Shown here: one piece after another, positions 18,568-26,971 of the stretch
Position numbering within the stretch: position 1 is the stretch's first letter
How the letters are laid out: each line of letters starts with the position of its first letter
NCBI GenBank assembly: GCA_030601885.1
Contig: JAUWAU010000023.1
Location: 28,224 to 92,223, forward strand
Direction: 5' to 3'
DNA: 64,000 bases
From: Armatimonadota bacterium
GTDB taxonomy: Bacteria > Armatimonadota > Zipacnadia > JAUWAU01
Notes under the pieces: model-generated
Told to the model about the DNA's origin: nothing
Seen by the model: the letters and a program-made list of their open reading frames with translations, nothing else
Database searches by the model: none
Made by a program: the position numbers and the translations under genes

Positions 18568-18664
18568 GAGGCCCGACGCGGCACCCTTCGGGTGCCCCAC
18601 CTGGCCTCTCCCAAGAGACCCGAGGCGGTGCTCTAGTAGCACCCCACCTGGTCTCTTTTCTTTT
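18568..18664 (+). ncRNA. Candidate small structured RNA: two tandem 41-nt homologous hairpins
   Basis: A (18568-18608) GAGGCCCGACGCGGCACCCTTCGGGTGCCCCACCTGGCCTC; B (18615-18655) GAGACCCGAGGCGGTGCTCTAGTAGCACCCCACCTGGTCTC. Same length and architecture; differences are compensatory at 4/38, 15/27, 16/26 and 18/24. Confidence 0.6.
18613..18664 (+). terminator. Rho-independent-like terminator formed by hairpin B
   Basis: AAGAGACC...GGTCTCTT outer stem followed by TTCTTTT. Confidence 0.6.
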
Positions 18665-18693
18665 GTGCCCATCCATCAGCGCAAGCGTATGGC

Positions 18694-18820
18694 CTACTCG
18701 TCCTCATCACTGCTCGGGTCCCGATCCTCGTATGGCGGAAAACAACGCTGCAGAGCGTAGAGTTCGTCGATTCCGCGCGGATCGCCCTCCTCCAGAGCGA
18801 GGTTCTGCGCCACGGGCGCG
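18694..18820 (-). pseudogene. C-terminal fragment of an unidentified protein
   Basis: Minus-strand text NLALEEGDPRGIDELYALQRCFPPYEDRDPSSDEDE-stop looks like a genuine protein C-terminus; upstream residues look like antisense noise. Confidence 0.35.
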
Positions 18821-19147
18821 CTCTTCATACTGTACGCGATGGTCGCGTATCCTCTGCTCAACATCCTCTTGGGGCACGCCCACCCCCGATCACCGGGCTT
18901 CGGTGTGGCGCCGTGCCCGACGACCATCTTCACATTCGGGCTACTGTTGTGGACGAATAGCCGGGTCCCGAAGTACATCCTGGTGGTCCCGGCGCTGTGG
19001 TCGCTCATTGGATTCAGTGTCGTGGTAAAGCTCGGCGTGCTTGAAGACACCGGCCTGTTGCTGGCCGGTGTCGTGGGAACCGCAATGCTTCTGTATCGCG
19101 ACAGAAGTCGGGCAGCCGTCGTGAGCCCCGACATACACGACGTGTAG
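18812..19147 (+). pseudogene. C-terminal fragment of a DUF6064-like membrane protein
   Basis: TGALFILYAMVAYPLLNILLGHAHPRSPGFGVAPCPTTIFTFGLLLWTNSRVPKYILVVPALWSLIGFSVVVKLGVLEDTGLLLAGV resembles the DUF6064 C-terminal half; the N-terminal half is absent upstream. Confidence 0.6.
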
Positions 19148-19208
19148 GAAGACTCTCGCAGCAGCTTCCTCGATGGAACGATTACGGCACCGTGTGTGGG
19201 AGACGGTG

Positions 19209-22200
19209 CTACCGCCGCCGAAACTCAACAAGTGGCCCAGTGCCTGAGCCCCTCAAGCCCTCGTCGAAATGAAAGAGCAGGACCGTGTCAGCGTCTTCGA
19301 CGAGGGGCTCCCCGGGCGGCACGAAGTCTTCGTGATACCTGACGATCCGAGAGACGCGGAATTCATCGTAGGTGGCCGCGAGCGGGCCGAGCGTCAGCCG
19401 GCCGTCGCCTTTGCGGTCCGGCGCCGGCTCTGTGAGCTCGGCGATCATCCTCCCGTTGCGGTAAATGGCGTACGACGGCGGATCCTTTCTCCACACGCAG
19501 GCGATGTGGTTCCACTCTCCTGCTTTGAAGGCAGCATACGCGCTCGCTCTCAGCAGCCAGCCTTGGCCTCTGTTCTCCCAGGCGGGATGGAACTGCACCC
19601 AGGTCAGGAACATATCGGACTGGTCCCACGCCGGCTGGTTGCGGTAGCCGAAGTAGAACGGCGGCGCCGTCCAGAAGGGCTTGATGGATCTCTCCGGGTA
19701 CCAGTGCGTAGACCAGTCGGTGCGAATCCAGCATTCGATCGTCCCCTCCGGGAAGGGGAACTCCTTTGACCCGGGGACGGCCTCCCAGCGGGCCTCCCAG
19801 GGCTTTCCCATCACATGGAGCCCCTGCCCGAACCGCCCGCCCACGAGGCCCTCCTCGGTTGGCGGCTCCCACTCATCCTCCGGTTTCGCTCTCGGGATAC
19901 CGGGCGGCACAAAGAAGCGCTCCCGGTCACCGAAGGCAACCGCCGGCTTGAGATCCTCGAACCGTACGAAGGTCGCCGGCCCGGGGATGAAAGACCAGAG
20001 GCCATCCCGACCGGTGGTGGCGACAATGATCCGCCCTGTTTGGTCGCGCGCCTCCTCGACCTCTGTGCCGGAGGGGTCCAGAACACGAACGGGCCGGCTT
20101 GTCTTGATGGTGAACGCCGCCTGAGCTTCGGGGACCTCAAAGAAGTACGGCTTCTCGCGCGTCAAGCCGTATCCGCACCCGCTCCGATGGCCGAAGTACG
20201 TGCCCTCGGGAAACGACAGCACGAGCTTATCGATGTTGCAGCCGATGACGATAAAGCGATTGAGCCCCAGCGAAATACGGTACGGGCCCGCCGGCGCCGC
20301 CGCCGGGATGGCGATTCTGTAGACCAACGCCCGATGCGAGGGCACCCTTTCCGCGCCCGCTGCGGGCGCATCCTTGCCGTCTGGTCCCGTGACCCGGACC
20401 GATGGCTCCTGGGACGGCTCCGATTTGACGCTGATGATCTGAACGAACAGCTCTGCCTCCTCGCCGGCCTTCTTCCCGACGTAGACAGGGCACTCGGCGT
20501 TCCGGCCAAGGTTCGCAACGTAGGGGAACACTCCCACATCGTCACCGGCATCACCGAGGCCTGCGAGGATGTGCGGGACGGAAAACCACGCAAATCCCTG
20601 CACGTGGGGGGCGAACTTGTGTTGGTGTTCGCGGCTCGCACGCGCCGCCGCGGGCAGGGATTCGAACTCCCGCAGCCATCGCAGGGCGCTCTCCAGATGG
20701 GCCATGGCAGCCGCCCGGTACGCACGGTTGCCCGTCCACTCGAAGCAGCGCACCAGGTACATCGGCGCTACGTTCTGGTACGAGAGTGGCGCCCGGCGGC
20801 AGGAGTGGCCGAACAATTCCTGGTTGGCCTTCAGCACAGCCTGCTTCGCCTTCTCCACGCCGAACAGGTCGTAGTAGTCCAGCAGGGCCATGATCTTACG
20901 GTCGAACTTGTACGTGGCGTCGTACGTCTCTAACGATCGCGTGTAGAACTTGGCGGAGAAGCCCAGCTCAGCGTCCAGGTCAATGAGGGCGTCCGCGAGC
21001 GCATGGATCTTCTCAGCCAGTCGCGCGTCCTGCGTGACTTCGTACGCGTTGATCATCATGCTGAGGTGGGTGAAGGGCGTCGAGAACGAACGGGTCGTGT
21101 CCAGGTCCCACAGTCGATTCATGGCGTCCGTGTATCGCTCGAGCGCGTCCCTCGCCCAGCGCAGGTCGCGGAGGAAGTAGGCCATCCGGAACGGGACCAT
21201 GTAGTCCGTGGACTGCCCGCTCGTGTCCCACTTGCCGCCGGGAGTGTCCCAGTAGAGCGGCAGTTGCACATCGCCGCCCACGGCCAGGAGCCCTTTCTCC
21301 TTGTGCGCGCGGCCGCCGCTCCAGTGGATCGTCTTGAAGTCGGCCAGAAAGCGGGTATAGGGCTCGGCGAAGTCCAGGTACTTCCGATCCCCGGAGCGCA
21401 GATAGGCCACCCAGATGTTCTTCGGCGTGTTATAGGCAGCGACGTTGTTGAGGCGGTAGAAGCCCGCGTATAGCTTGCCGTTCTCACGCCGCTCGTAGGC
21501 CAGCTCCGGCCCCACGCCGTAGCTGATCCAGCCGGTCATGGGGAACTCCTTCATCCGCGCCAGCCAGTAGTCGAAGTACTTGGAGATGAAGCGCTCAGCC
21601 TCCGGGAAGCGCGCCTCGTCCTTGGCGGCGATGGGCCAAAAGGCGCCCGATGCACCGAGCCAGCTCGGATCTGCCACGGCAACGGGCGGCTTCTCGAATG
21701 CCGCGACCCAGCGCCGGCTGGTGGCTGGATCCGGACTGCCGGAGTGGTATGCGCAGAAGATCTCGTGCGTCCGGGCCGATCCGAGGCCCGTCGGGTTGAG
21801 CTTCTTGAAGCCCTCCTCGTCTACGCGCACGACCACGCCGTGCGCCGGTACGGGCCGTGATATGCCGGCGATCCAGTCGCCATAGTAGTCCTTCACGAGC
21901 GTCGCCGGTCGGTAGTCGAGCTCCTGGCCGCCTCGGTTCGACCAGAGCCTCGCCGTCACGCCATTCGGGCCCACGTGCAGCTCCTTGGGAAACTGCTCGG
22001 CGAAGTGCCTGACGGCGACCGTTATTCCGCTGCTCTCGTCGGCCGCCTCGCACCAGCCGGCGGCGACATTGCCCTCACTCAGCGTTTCCGCTCTCCCGGC
22101 CGAGAGCCGTCTGACAGAGAAGTGCGATCGAGTCTCGGCGAAATGCGGATACTCGTCCTGAAAGATCCACGCTTCGTCCCCAGCGCGCTCGATGTCGGCC

Positions 22201-23054
22201 ACAACGTCCTCGCCTCGCTCGACGCCGAATCGTGCCTGATCGCGCCCGCTCGCGCCCCTTGGAAACCGGACGCCCACTTCCCTGAACCACAGCCGATCGG
22301 TGTCCTCCGTGAAGATGAACGTGTGATCCAGCGTGAAGAAGGCCCGGCCGGCGTACAGGTGATACCGCACTACCGCCCTGGCCAGACGCACGCCGTCTGG
22401 TGTGACGTACCACCCCTCCACTCGGACGACGGCGCGAATGGGACCTGCGTCCTCGATGGTCCAGGAGAGCTCCGCTCCATCGCCTCCCAGGATGCCCTTG
22501 CGACCTTGATGGTCAACTACATAGACCCCGTGCCCATCGTCTCGAATGCGGGAGAGCCCCTCGATCTCGACGCCCGTGGGTGACGCGAAGCCTCGATCCC
22601 AGAGAATCCGCATGCGGCCGGTGTCCACGAAGATGCGCCGGCCTTCGCGCACGACTTTGAGCGCGGGCTCGGGCCCGGGCATGGGGGCGGGGCGCGGGCC
22701 CATCTCCAGGAAATAGCGGTCGCTCGGGTCGCCCTGGAAATCGACCCAGATCCATTTGATGCTGCCGTCGGGCCATCTGGTCCTCGGGGTGACCTGAACG
22801 GGGAGCACGCCCTGCTTCGTGCCCCGAAGCCGCAGCCCATCGGCTGATGGCACCTCACCGCGGGGCAACGGCACGCCTGCGCCCAGAGGCCACGTACCCG
22901 GCCCGCGGAAGGCGCCAGGGTCCACGCGAAGCTCAATCCGTTGCGCGTCTCTCACTTCAGGCGCAGCGTGAAGCGCTGACGCAAGCATCACTCCGAGGAT
23001 CGCGACGACGTACGTGATGATCGACACGGCCAGGCCCCCTCCGCACGGCGACAT
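19209..23054 (-). CDS. PcRGLX/YetA-like (exo-rhamnogalacturonan lyase-like) secreted protein with C-terminal LamG-like domain
   Basis: Start ATG 23054 with signal peptide; LPRGEVPSADGLRLRGTKQGVLPVQVTPRTRWPDGSIKWIWVDFQGD is typical of the family N-terminal barrel. C-terminal FPEGTIECWIRTDW...AGEWNHIACVWRKD is LamG-like. Confidence 0.78.
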   Translation of the reverse strand: MSPCGGGLAVSIITYVVAILGVMLASALHAAPEVRDAQRIELRVDPGAFRGPGTWPLGAGVPLPRGEVPSADGLRLRGTKQGVLPVQVTPRTRWPDGSIKWIWVDFQGDPSDRYFLEMGPRPAPMPGPEPALKVVREGRRIFVDTGRMRILWDRGFASPTGVEIEGLSRIRDDGHGVYVVDHQGRKGILGGDGAELSWTIEDAGPIRAVVRVEGWYVTPDGVRLARAVVRYHLYAGRAFFTLDHTFIFTEDTDRLWFREVGVRFPRGASGRDQARFGVERGEDVVADIERAGDEAWIFQDEYPHFAETRSHFSVRRLSAGRAETLSEGNVAAGWCEAADESSGITVAVRHFAEQFPKELHVGPNGVTARLWSNRGGQELDYRPATLVKDYYGDWIAGISRPVPAHGVVVRVDEEGFKKLNPTGLGSARTHEIFCAYHSGSPDPATSRRWVAAFEKPPVAVADPSWLGASGAFWPIAAKDEARFPEAERFISKYFDYWLARMKEFPMTGWISYGVGPELAYERRENGKLYAGFYRLNNVAAYNTPKNIWVAYLRSGDRKYLDFAEPYTRFLADFKTIHWSGGRAHKEKGLLAVGGDVQLPLYWDTPGGKWDTSGQSTDYMVPFRMAYFLRDLRWARDALERYTDAMNRLWDLDTTRSFSTPFTHLSMMINAYEVTQDARLAEKIHALADALIDLDAELGFSAKFYTRSLETYDATYKFDRKIMALLDYYDLFGVEKAKQAVLKANQELFGHSCRRAPLSYQNVAPMYLVRCFEWTGNRAYRAAAMAHLESALRWLREFESLPAAARASREHQHKFAPHVQGFAWFSVPHILAGLGDAGDDVGVFPYVANLGRNAECPVYVGKKAGEEAELFVQIISVKSEPSQEPSVRVTGPDGKDAPAAGAERVPSHRALVYRIAIPAAAPAGPYRISLGLNRFIVIGCNIDKLVLSFPEGTYFGHRSGCGYGLTREKPYFFEVPEAQAAFTIKTSRPVRVLDPSGTEVEEARDQTGRIIVATTGRDGLWSFIPGPATFVRFEDLKPAVAFGDRERFFVPPGIPRAKPEDEWEPPTEEGLVGGRFGQGLHVMGKPWEARWEAVPGSKEFPFPEGTIECWIRTDWSTHWYPERSIKPFWTAPPFYFGYRNQPAWDQSDMFLTWVQFHPAWENRGQGWLLRASAYAAFKAGEWNHIACVWRKDPPSYAIYRNGRMIAELTEPAPDRKGDGRLTLGPLAATYDEFRVSRIVRYHEDFVPPGEPLVEDADTVLLFHFDEGLRGSGTGPLVEFRRR

Positions 23055-23264
23055 TGTCTGAGCTTCTTCGGTCCTTCGAACGTTAATCCTGCACGCCTCT
23101 GCGAGACGGAGCGGCGGCCAGATCGCGGGCGATCCGCTGCAGCACATTGCGTGTAGCCTCGTATCGGCTCAGCAGAGGATTCTCGCTGTCCGCACCTGAA
23201 CTGTATGCGAGAGCGGAGGAGTAGTAGGCTGGTCTGCTGGCAGGCCACGTGAGGGAGCACGACC

Positions 23265-24722
23265 ATGCCGCGCGGCAGCGTTACGCTGGTCAATACGAAC
23301 GACATGAAGCCCCTGGTGGCGCCACTGGCACTGGATTATCTGGGTGCGTGCCTCGTAGAGGCGGGCTGGCGGGTGGAGGTGCTTGATCTGGCGCTGGCGG
23401 ATGATGTGGGAGACGCTGTTGCGCGCCATTTCGCTGACCGCAATCCGGTCGCCGTCGCCGTGACCGTCCGAAACACGGACGACTGCTACTTCGCCAGCCA
23501 GCGTTCCTGCCTCCCCGGTGTGCGTGACCTGGTGAAGCAGATCAAGGGGCACACGGATGCTCCGTTGATACTGGGTGGCTGCGGCTTCTCCCTCATGCCG
23601 GAGGCGATAATGACGTACTGCGATGTCCCCTACGGCATTCAGGGCGACGGCGAAGTGGCCCTGCCGCGGATGCTGGAGGCCATAGCCGCCGGGGATGCTC
23701 CGGACAGAGTCCCCGGAGCCGTGTACCGGCGTGGTGACGGGTTCGTGAGGGTGTCACCAGAGCCGCCGCCGCTCGAGGAGCTCCCACTGGCGCGCCGGGA
23801 CACGATCGACAACGAGCGCTACTTCCGTGAAGGCGGTATGGCAGGCTTCGAGACCAAGCGGGGCTGCAACCGGATGTGCACCTACTGCGCGGATCCCGTC
23901 ATCAAGGGGCGTCAACTCCGACTGCGTCCGCCTGCATCGGTTGCGGACGAGGTGGCGATGCTCCTCCGCAAGGGGATAACGCACTTCCACACGTGCGACA
24001 GCGAGTTCAACGTCTCGTACGAGCATGCCCTGGCTGTGTGCCAAGAGCTCGTTTCCCGCGGCTTGGGGCCGAAGATCCGCTGGTACGCCTACGCGACGCC
24101 GAAGCCGTTCACCGATGAGCTGGCGAATCTGATGAAGCGCGCCGGCTGCGTCGGCATCAACTTCGGCGTGGACCACGGGAGCGAGCGGATGCTCCGCGTG
24201 CTCGGACGCGATTTCGGGCCGGACGATCTGCGGCAGACGGCCCGAATCTGCCGTCGGCACGACATCGTCTTCATGTACGATCTGCTCCTCGGCGCGCCGG
24301 GCGAGACGCGGGAGACCGTGGCCGAGACCATTGAGCTGATGCGCGAGGTCGCGCCTGCGCGCGTCGGCGTGGCGGCGGGCGTCAGGATCTACCCGGGAAC
24401 GCGGATGGCGAGGATGATCGAAGAGATGACTCCCGTGGCCCGCTGGGCCCTGTACGGTGTCATCCGCGACAACGACTCTTTCGCCTTCCCGCTGTTCTAC
24501 GTCGCTCCCACTCTCGGCCCCGGCATTTACAACCACATCGCGCGCCTGGTCGGCGATGACGAGCGTTTCTTCCTCCCTGGCGGCAGAAAGGCTGAGCGGG
24601 ATTACGATTACAGCGACAACGAACTCCTCGTCCAGGCCATCAAAGACGGCGAGCGCGGCGCTTTTTGGGACATCCTCCGGCGGCTTGCAGAGGCAGGGGA
24701 AAGGGTAGAGGGTGAAGCGTAG
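23265..24722 (+). CDS. B12-binding-domain radical SAM protein
   Basis: Cobalamin-binding-like N-terminus (LALDYLGACLVEAGWRVEVLDLAL) and radical SAM CNRMCTYC motif. Confidence 0.88.
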   Translation: MPRGSVTLVNTNDMKPLVAPLALDYLGACLVEAGWRVEVLDLALADDVGDAVARHFADRNPVAVAVTVRNTDDCYFASQRSCLPGVRDLVKQIKGHTDAPLILGGCGFSLMPEAIMTYCDVPYGIQGDGEVALPRMLEAIAAGDAPDRVPGAVYRRGDGFVRVSPEPPPLEELPLARRDTIDNERYFREGGMAGFETKRGCNRMCTYCADPVIKGRQLRLRPPASVADEVAMLLRKGITHFHTCDSEFNVSYEHALAVCQELVSRGLGPKIRWYAYATPKPFTDELANLMKRAGCVGINFGVDHGSERMLRVLGRDFGPDDLRQTARICRRHDIVFMYDLLLGAPGETRETVAETIELMREVAPARVGVAAGVRIYPGTRMARMIEEMTPVARWALYGVIRDNDSFAFPLFYVAPTLGPGIYNHIARLVGDDERFFLPGGRKAERDYDYSDNELLVQAIKDGERGAFWDILRRLAEAGERVEGEA

Positions 24723-24730
24723 AGGCTGCG
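24702..24730 (+). repeat. Degenerate heptamer array (AGGGTRA-like) spanning a stop codon
   Basis: GGGGAAAGGGTAGAGGGTGAAGCGTAGAGG read as AGGGTAG-AGGGTGA-AGCGTAG-AGG. Confidence 0.5.
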
Positions 24731-24760
24731 GGGCCCTCGCCGGGCGGGGGGGCGGCAGGC

Positions 24761-24794
24761 TGACTGACCACTGGCCACTGACCACTGATCACTG
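24761..24794 (-). repeat. Heptamer array (TCAGTGG / CTGRYCA)
   Basis: + strand TGA-CTGACCA-CTGGCCA-CTGACCA-CTGATCA-CTG; overlaps the TGA stop of the minus-strand gene. Confidence 0.8.
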
Positions 24795-25892
24795 CGGTGC
24801 TACTGGCTGGCACTCACGCACGAGCCCCGCGACCTCCTCCACCGGTATCGCGTACCGCGTGTTCCCATCCCGCCCCACCATCGTCTCCGCCTTGAGCAGC
24901 GAGTTGACGATGGCCTCCTCGGTCGCCTCGATGGCACCCTTGAACAGAGGCGTCAGTTCGCGGTCCCTCGAGGACGCCGCCTCCGGCGTCCCCGGCTGTG
25001 CCGTGGAGAAGGCAACAACGAAGTCGCCACTCCCGTGGGCAGCCAGTGCGCCCGTGCGTGCCAGGCCAAAGCCGGCGCGCTTTGCCACGCGCTTGAGCTG
25101 CCGTGCCGAGACGGCGGCATCGGTGGCGAGGATCATCATGATCGATCCTGCCGATGGGCGGCGGGTTGCCCGCGGCGGCCGGAGCACCGCGCCGATGTGT
25201 GCCCCGGCGATCCGCAGGCCCTCGGCTGCGCCGGTGTTGGTCACGACGAGGGCGCCGAGGGTGACCGCCGATCCGGCCACCCGAAGGCGACGCGATGCGG
25301 TCCCGATCCCGCCCTTCCAGCCGAAGCCCGACATGCCCGTCCCGGCTCCGACGTTGCCCTCTGGGACCGATCCCCCGGCCGCGCCCTCAATGGCCTCCAG
25401 CACGTGCGCTTCCGTGATATGCCTGCCGAGGATATCGTTGAGAAACGAATCGTTGCACTCGCCCACGATGGGGTTGAACGAGTAGACGCCGGGGCTGCGC
25501 GCTGCCACGTAGCTGACAACGGCGTCGGCAGCGCGCCAGACGCTCAGCGTGTTCGTGAGCAGGATTGGCGTCTCGATCTCCCCGAGCTCCATGAGCTGCG
25601 GCAGGCCCAAGGACTTGCCGAAGCCGTTGATGACTTCGGCGGCCGCGACCACCTGCTCCTCGAATACGTTCCTGCGGTGTGGCAGAATTGCGGTGACGCC
25701 GGTGCGTATCGGCCCGTCTCCGACACGCAGTGGCCCCCCGCCGTCAATCAGCGTCACCTGACCCACGGTTACGCCGGGCACGTCCGTTATGGCGTTGTGC
25801 CTGCCGGGCGGCATATCGCCGATCTCGATGCCGATGTCTCGTGCTCTCGGCCTGTCAGCGGGCACAGCGCTCACCTCGCGACACTGCGTCAC
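24789..25892 (-). CDS. P1/S58 family peptidase (DmpA-like)
   Basis: HNAITDVPGVTVGQVTLIDG...GNVGAGTGMSGFGWKGGIGTASR. GTG start overlaps the upstream stop (GTGA). Confidence 0.87.
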   Translation of the reverse strand: MTQCREVSAVPADRPRARDIGIEIGDMPPGRHNAITDVPGVTVGQVTLIDGGGPLRVGDGPIRTGVTAILPHRRNVFEEQVVAAAEVINGFGKSLGLPQLMELGEIETPILLTNTLSVWRAADAVVSYVAARSPGVYSFNPIVGECNDSFLNDILGRHITEAHVLEAIEGAAGGSVPEGNVGAGTGMSGFGWKGGIGTASRRLRVAGSAVTLGALVVTNTGAAEGLRIAGAHIGAVLRPPRATRRPSAGSIMMILATDAAVSARQLKRVAKRAGFGLARTGALAAHGSGDFVVAFSTAQPGTPEAASSRDRELTPLFKGAIEATEEAIVNSLLKAETMVGRDGNTRYAIPVEEVAGLVRECQPVAPQ

Positions 25893-26695
25893 GAATGGGA
25901 GAAGCCCGCCAGATAGTGCAGCGGACTGAACATCTCGAAAGCCTGCAGGTAGTCGTCTGCCGTAAAGCTCACCGTTCGACCGTCCGTCCGCTCGATGAAG
26001 GGGAGGGCGCTGAGGTTGTCGGCGTAGGACGGGTTGTTGAACGTGATCTCGGTGCGGACCGGCGGATCGATGACGAAGGGCGGCGTCCTCTCGACCTTGG
26101 CCAGGGCGCGCTCGGCGCCCTCTCGCACGAGATCCCGGGCCCGTTCCACCGCGCAGCATTGGGCGGCCGTATGCGACACGGCCTCCTTGACGCACACGGT
26201 CTCGACGTCGCCGAGCTGGTCGCGTGCCTCCGCGCACACGCCGCTGTCGCCGGTGACCAGCACCACCGGCACGCCGTAGTGGCCGGCAATGGCCGCGTCG
26301 GCCCCCATCTCGCCCACTTCGATGCCGTTAAACCGGAGAGAGAAGATGTTCAACGAGTACGTATGCGCCATCACGCCGTTCAGCGTTCCGGCCCGGGCGT
26401 GGTACGCCACCAGCAGCGCGGCAGCGAAAGTGTCGTCAATGCCCGCCATGTGGTTCTGCGGCTTCGGCTTGCCGCTGAGAAAGGTGGCCCGGGAGTCGAT
26501 CTTCTCGGGAATGATGTTACGCATGTTCGCGTGCGCCTCGGTCACCAGCACCTCCGTGGCGCCCGCCTCGAAGGCGCCCGCGATGGCCGCGTTCGCCTCG
26601 CCCGTGATGAGCTCTCGCTCGCGCTGGCGATCTGCCGGGTCCCACTTGACGTATCCGCCGACACCCTCGAGGTCAACTGCGATGAACACTTTCAT
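25889..26695 (-). CDS. M55 family D-aminopeptidase (DppA-like)
   Basis: MKVFIAVDLEGVGGYV...TEVLVTEAHANMRNI...GVMAHTYS...VPVVLVTGDSGVCAEA. Confidence 0.87.
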   Translation of the reverse strand: MKVFIAVDLEGVGGYVKWDPADRQRERELITGEANAAIAGAFEAGATEVLVTEAHANMRNIIPEKIDSRATFLSGKPKPQNHMAGIDDTFAAALLVAYHARAGTLNGVMAHTYSLNIFSLRFNGIEVGEMGADAAIAGHYGVPVVLVTGDSGVCAEARDQLGDVETVCVKEAVSHTAAQCCAVERARDLVREGAERALAKVERTPPFVIDPPVRTEITFNNPSYADNLSALPFIERTDGRTVSFTADDYLQAFEMFSPLHYLAGFSHS

Positions 26696-26971
26696 TGGTC
26701 GTCGTCTCCCATCGCGCAACCAACCAAAGCGACTACCCGCGCCGCACAGTGTCGGCCGAGCGGAGCGCGGCGTGCGGCGCCGCGGGCGCCCTGCGCGTGA
26801 TCACCAAGGTCCGGACGCCGCCCACCGATTCAGCGCAGTGGACGAGTTTTCCTCTGTTCTACGAGATCAAGGCGGAGTTGCATCGGGGTCACGCAGCAGG
26901 CGAGCGGGGAGATGCGGTGCGGAGCTCATCGGCCGGGGCCGACGGCGCTAGCTGTGCCCGGACGCCGCTCG

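Noticed and set aside
17265-18569. 434-aa plus-strand ORF running into the candidate sRNA promoter
   Set aside because: Mostly antisense to 17109..18143; no protein-like motifs.
18568-18664. 6S RNA or mini-ykkC (guanidine-II) riboswitch
   Set aside because: Two separate short hairpins rather than one long bulged hairpin; loops TTC and CTAGT lack ACGR. Rfam search still needed.
23148-23264. Cobalamin riboswitch upstream of the B12 radical SAM gene
   Set aside because: No B12-box-like sequence or suitable length seen.
24761-24794. CRISPR array
   Set aside because: Repeat unit is 7 bp without spacers; no cas genes.
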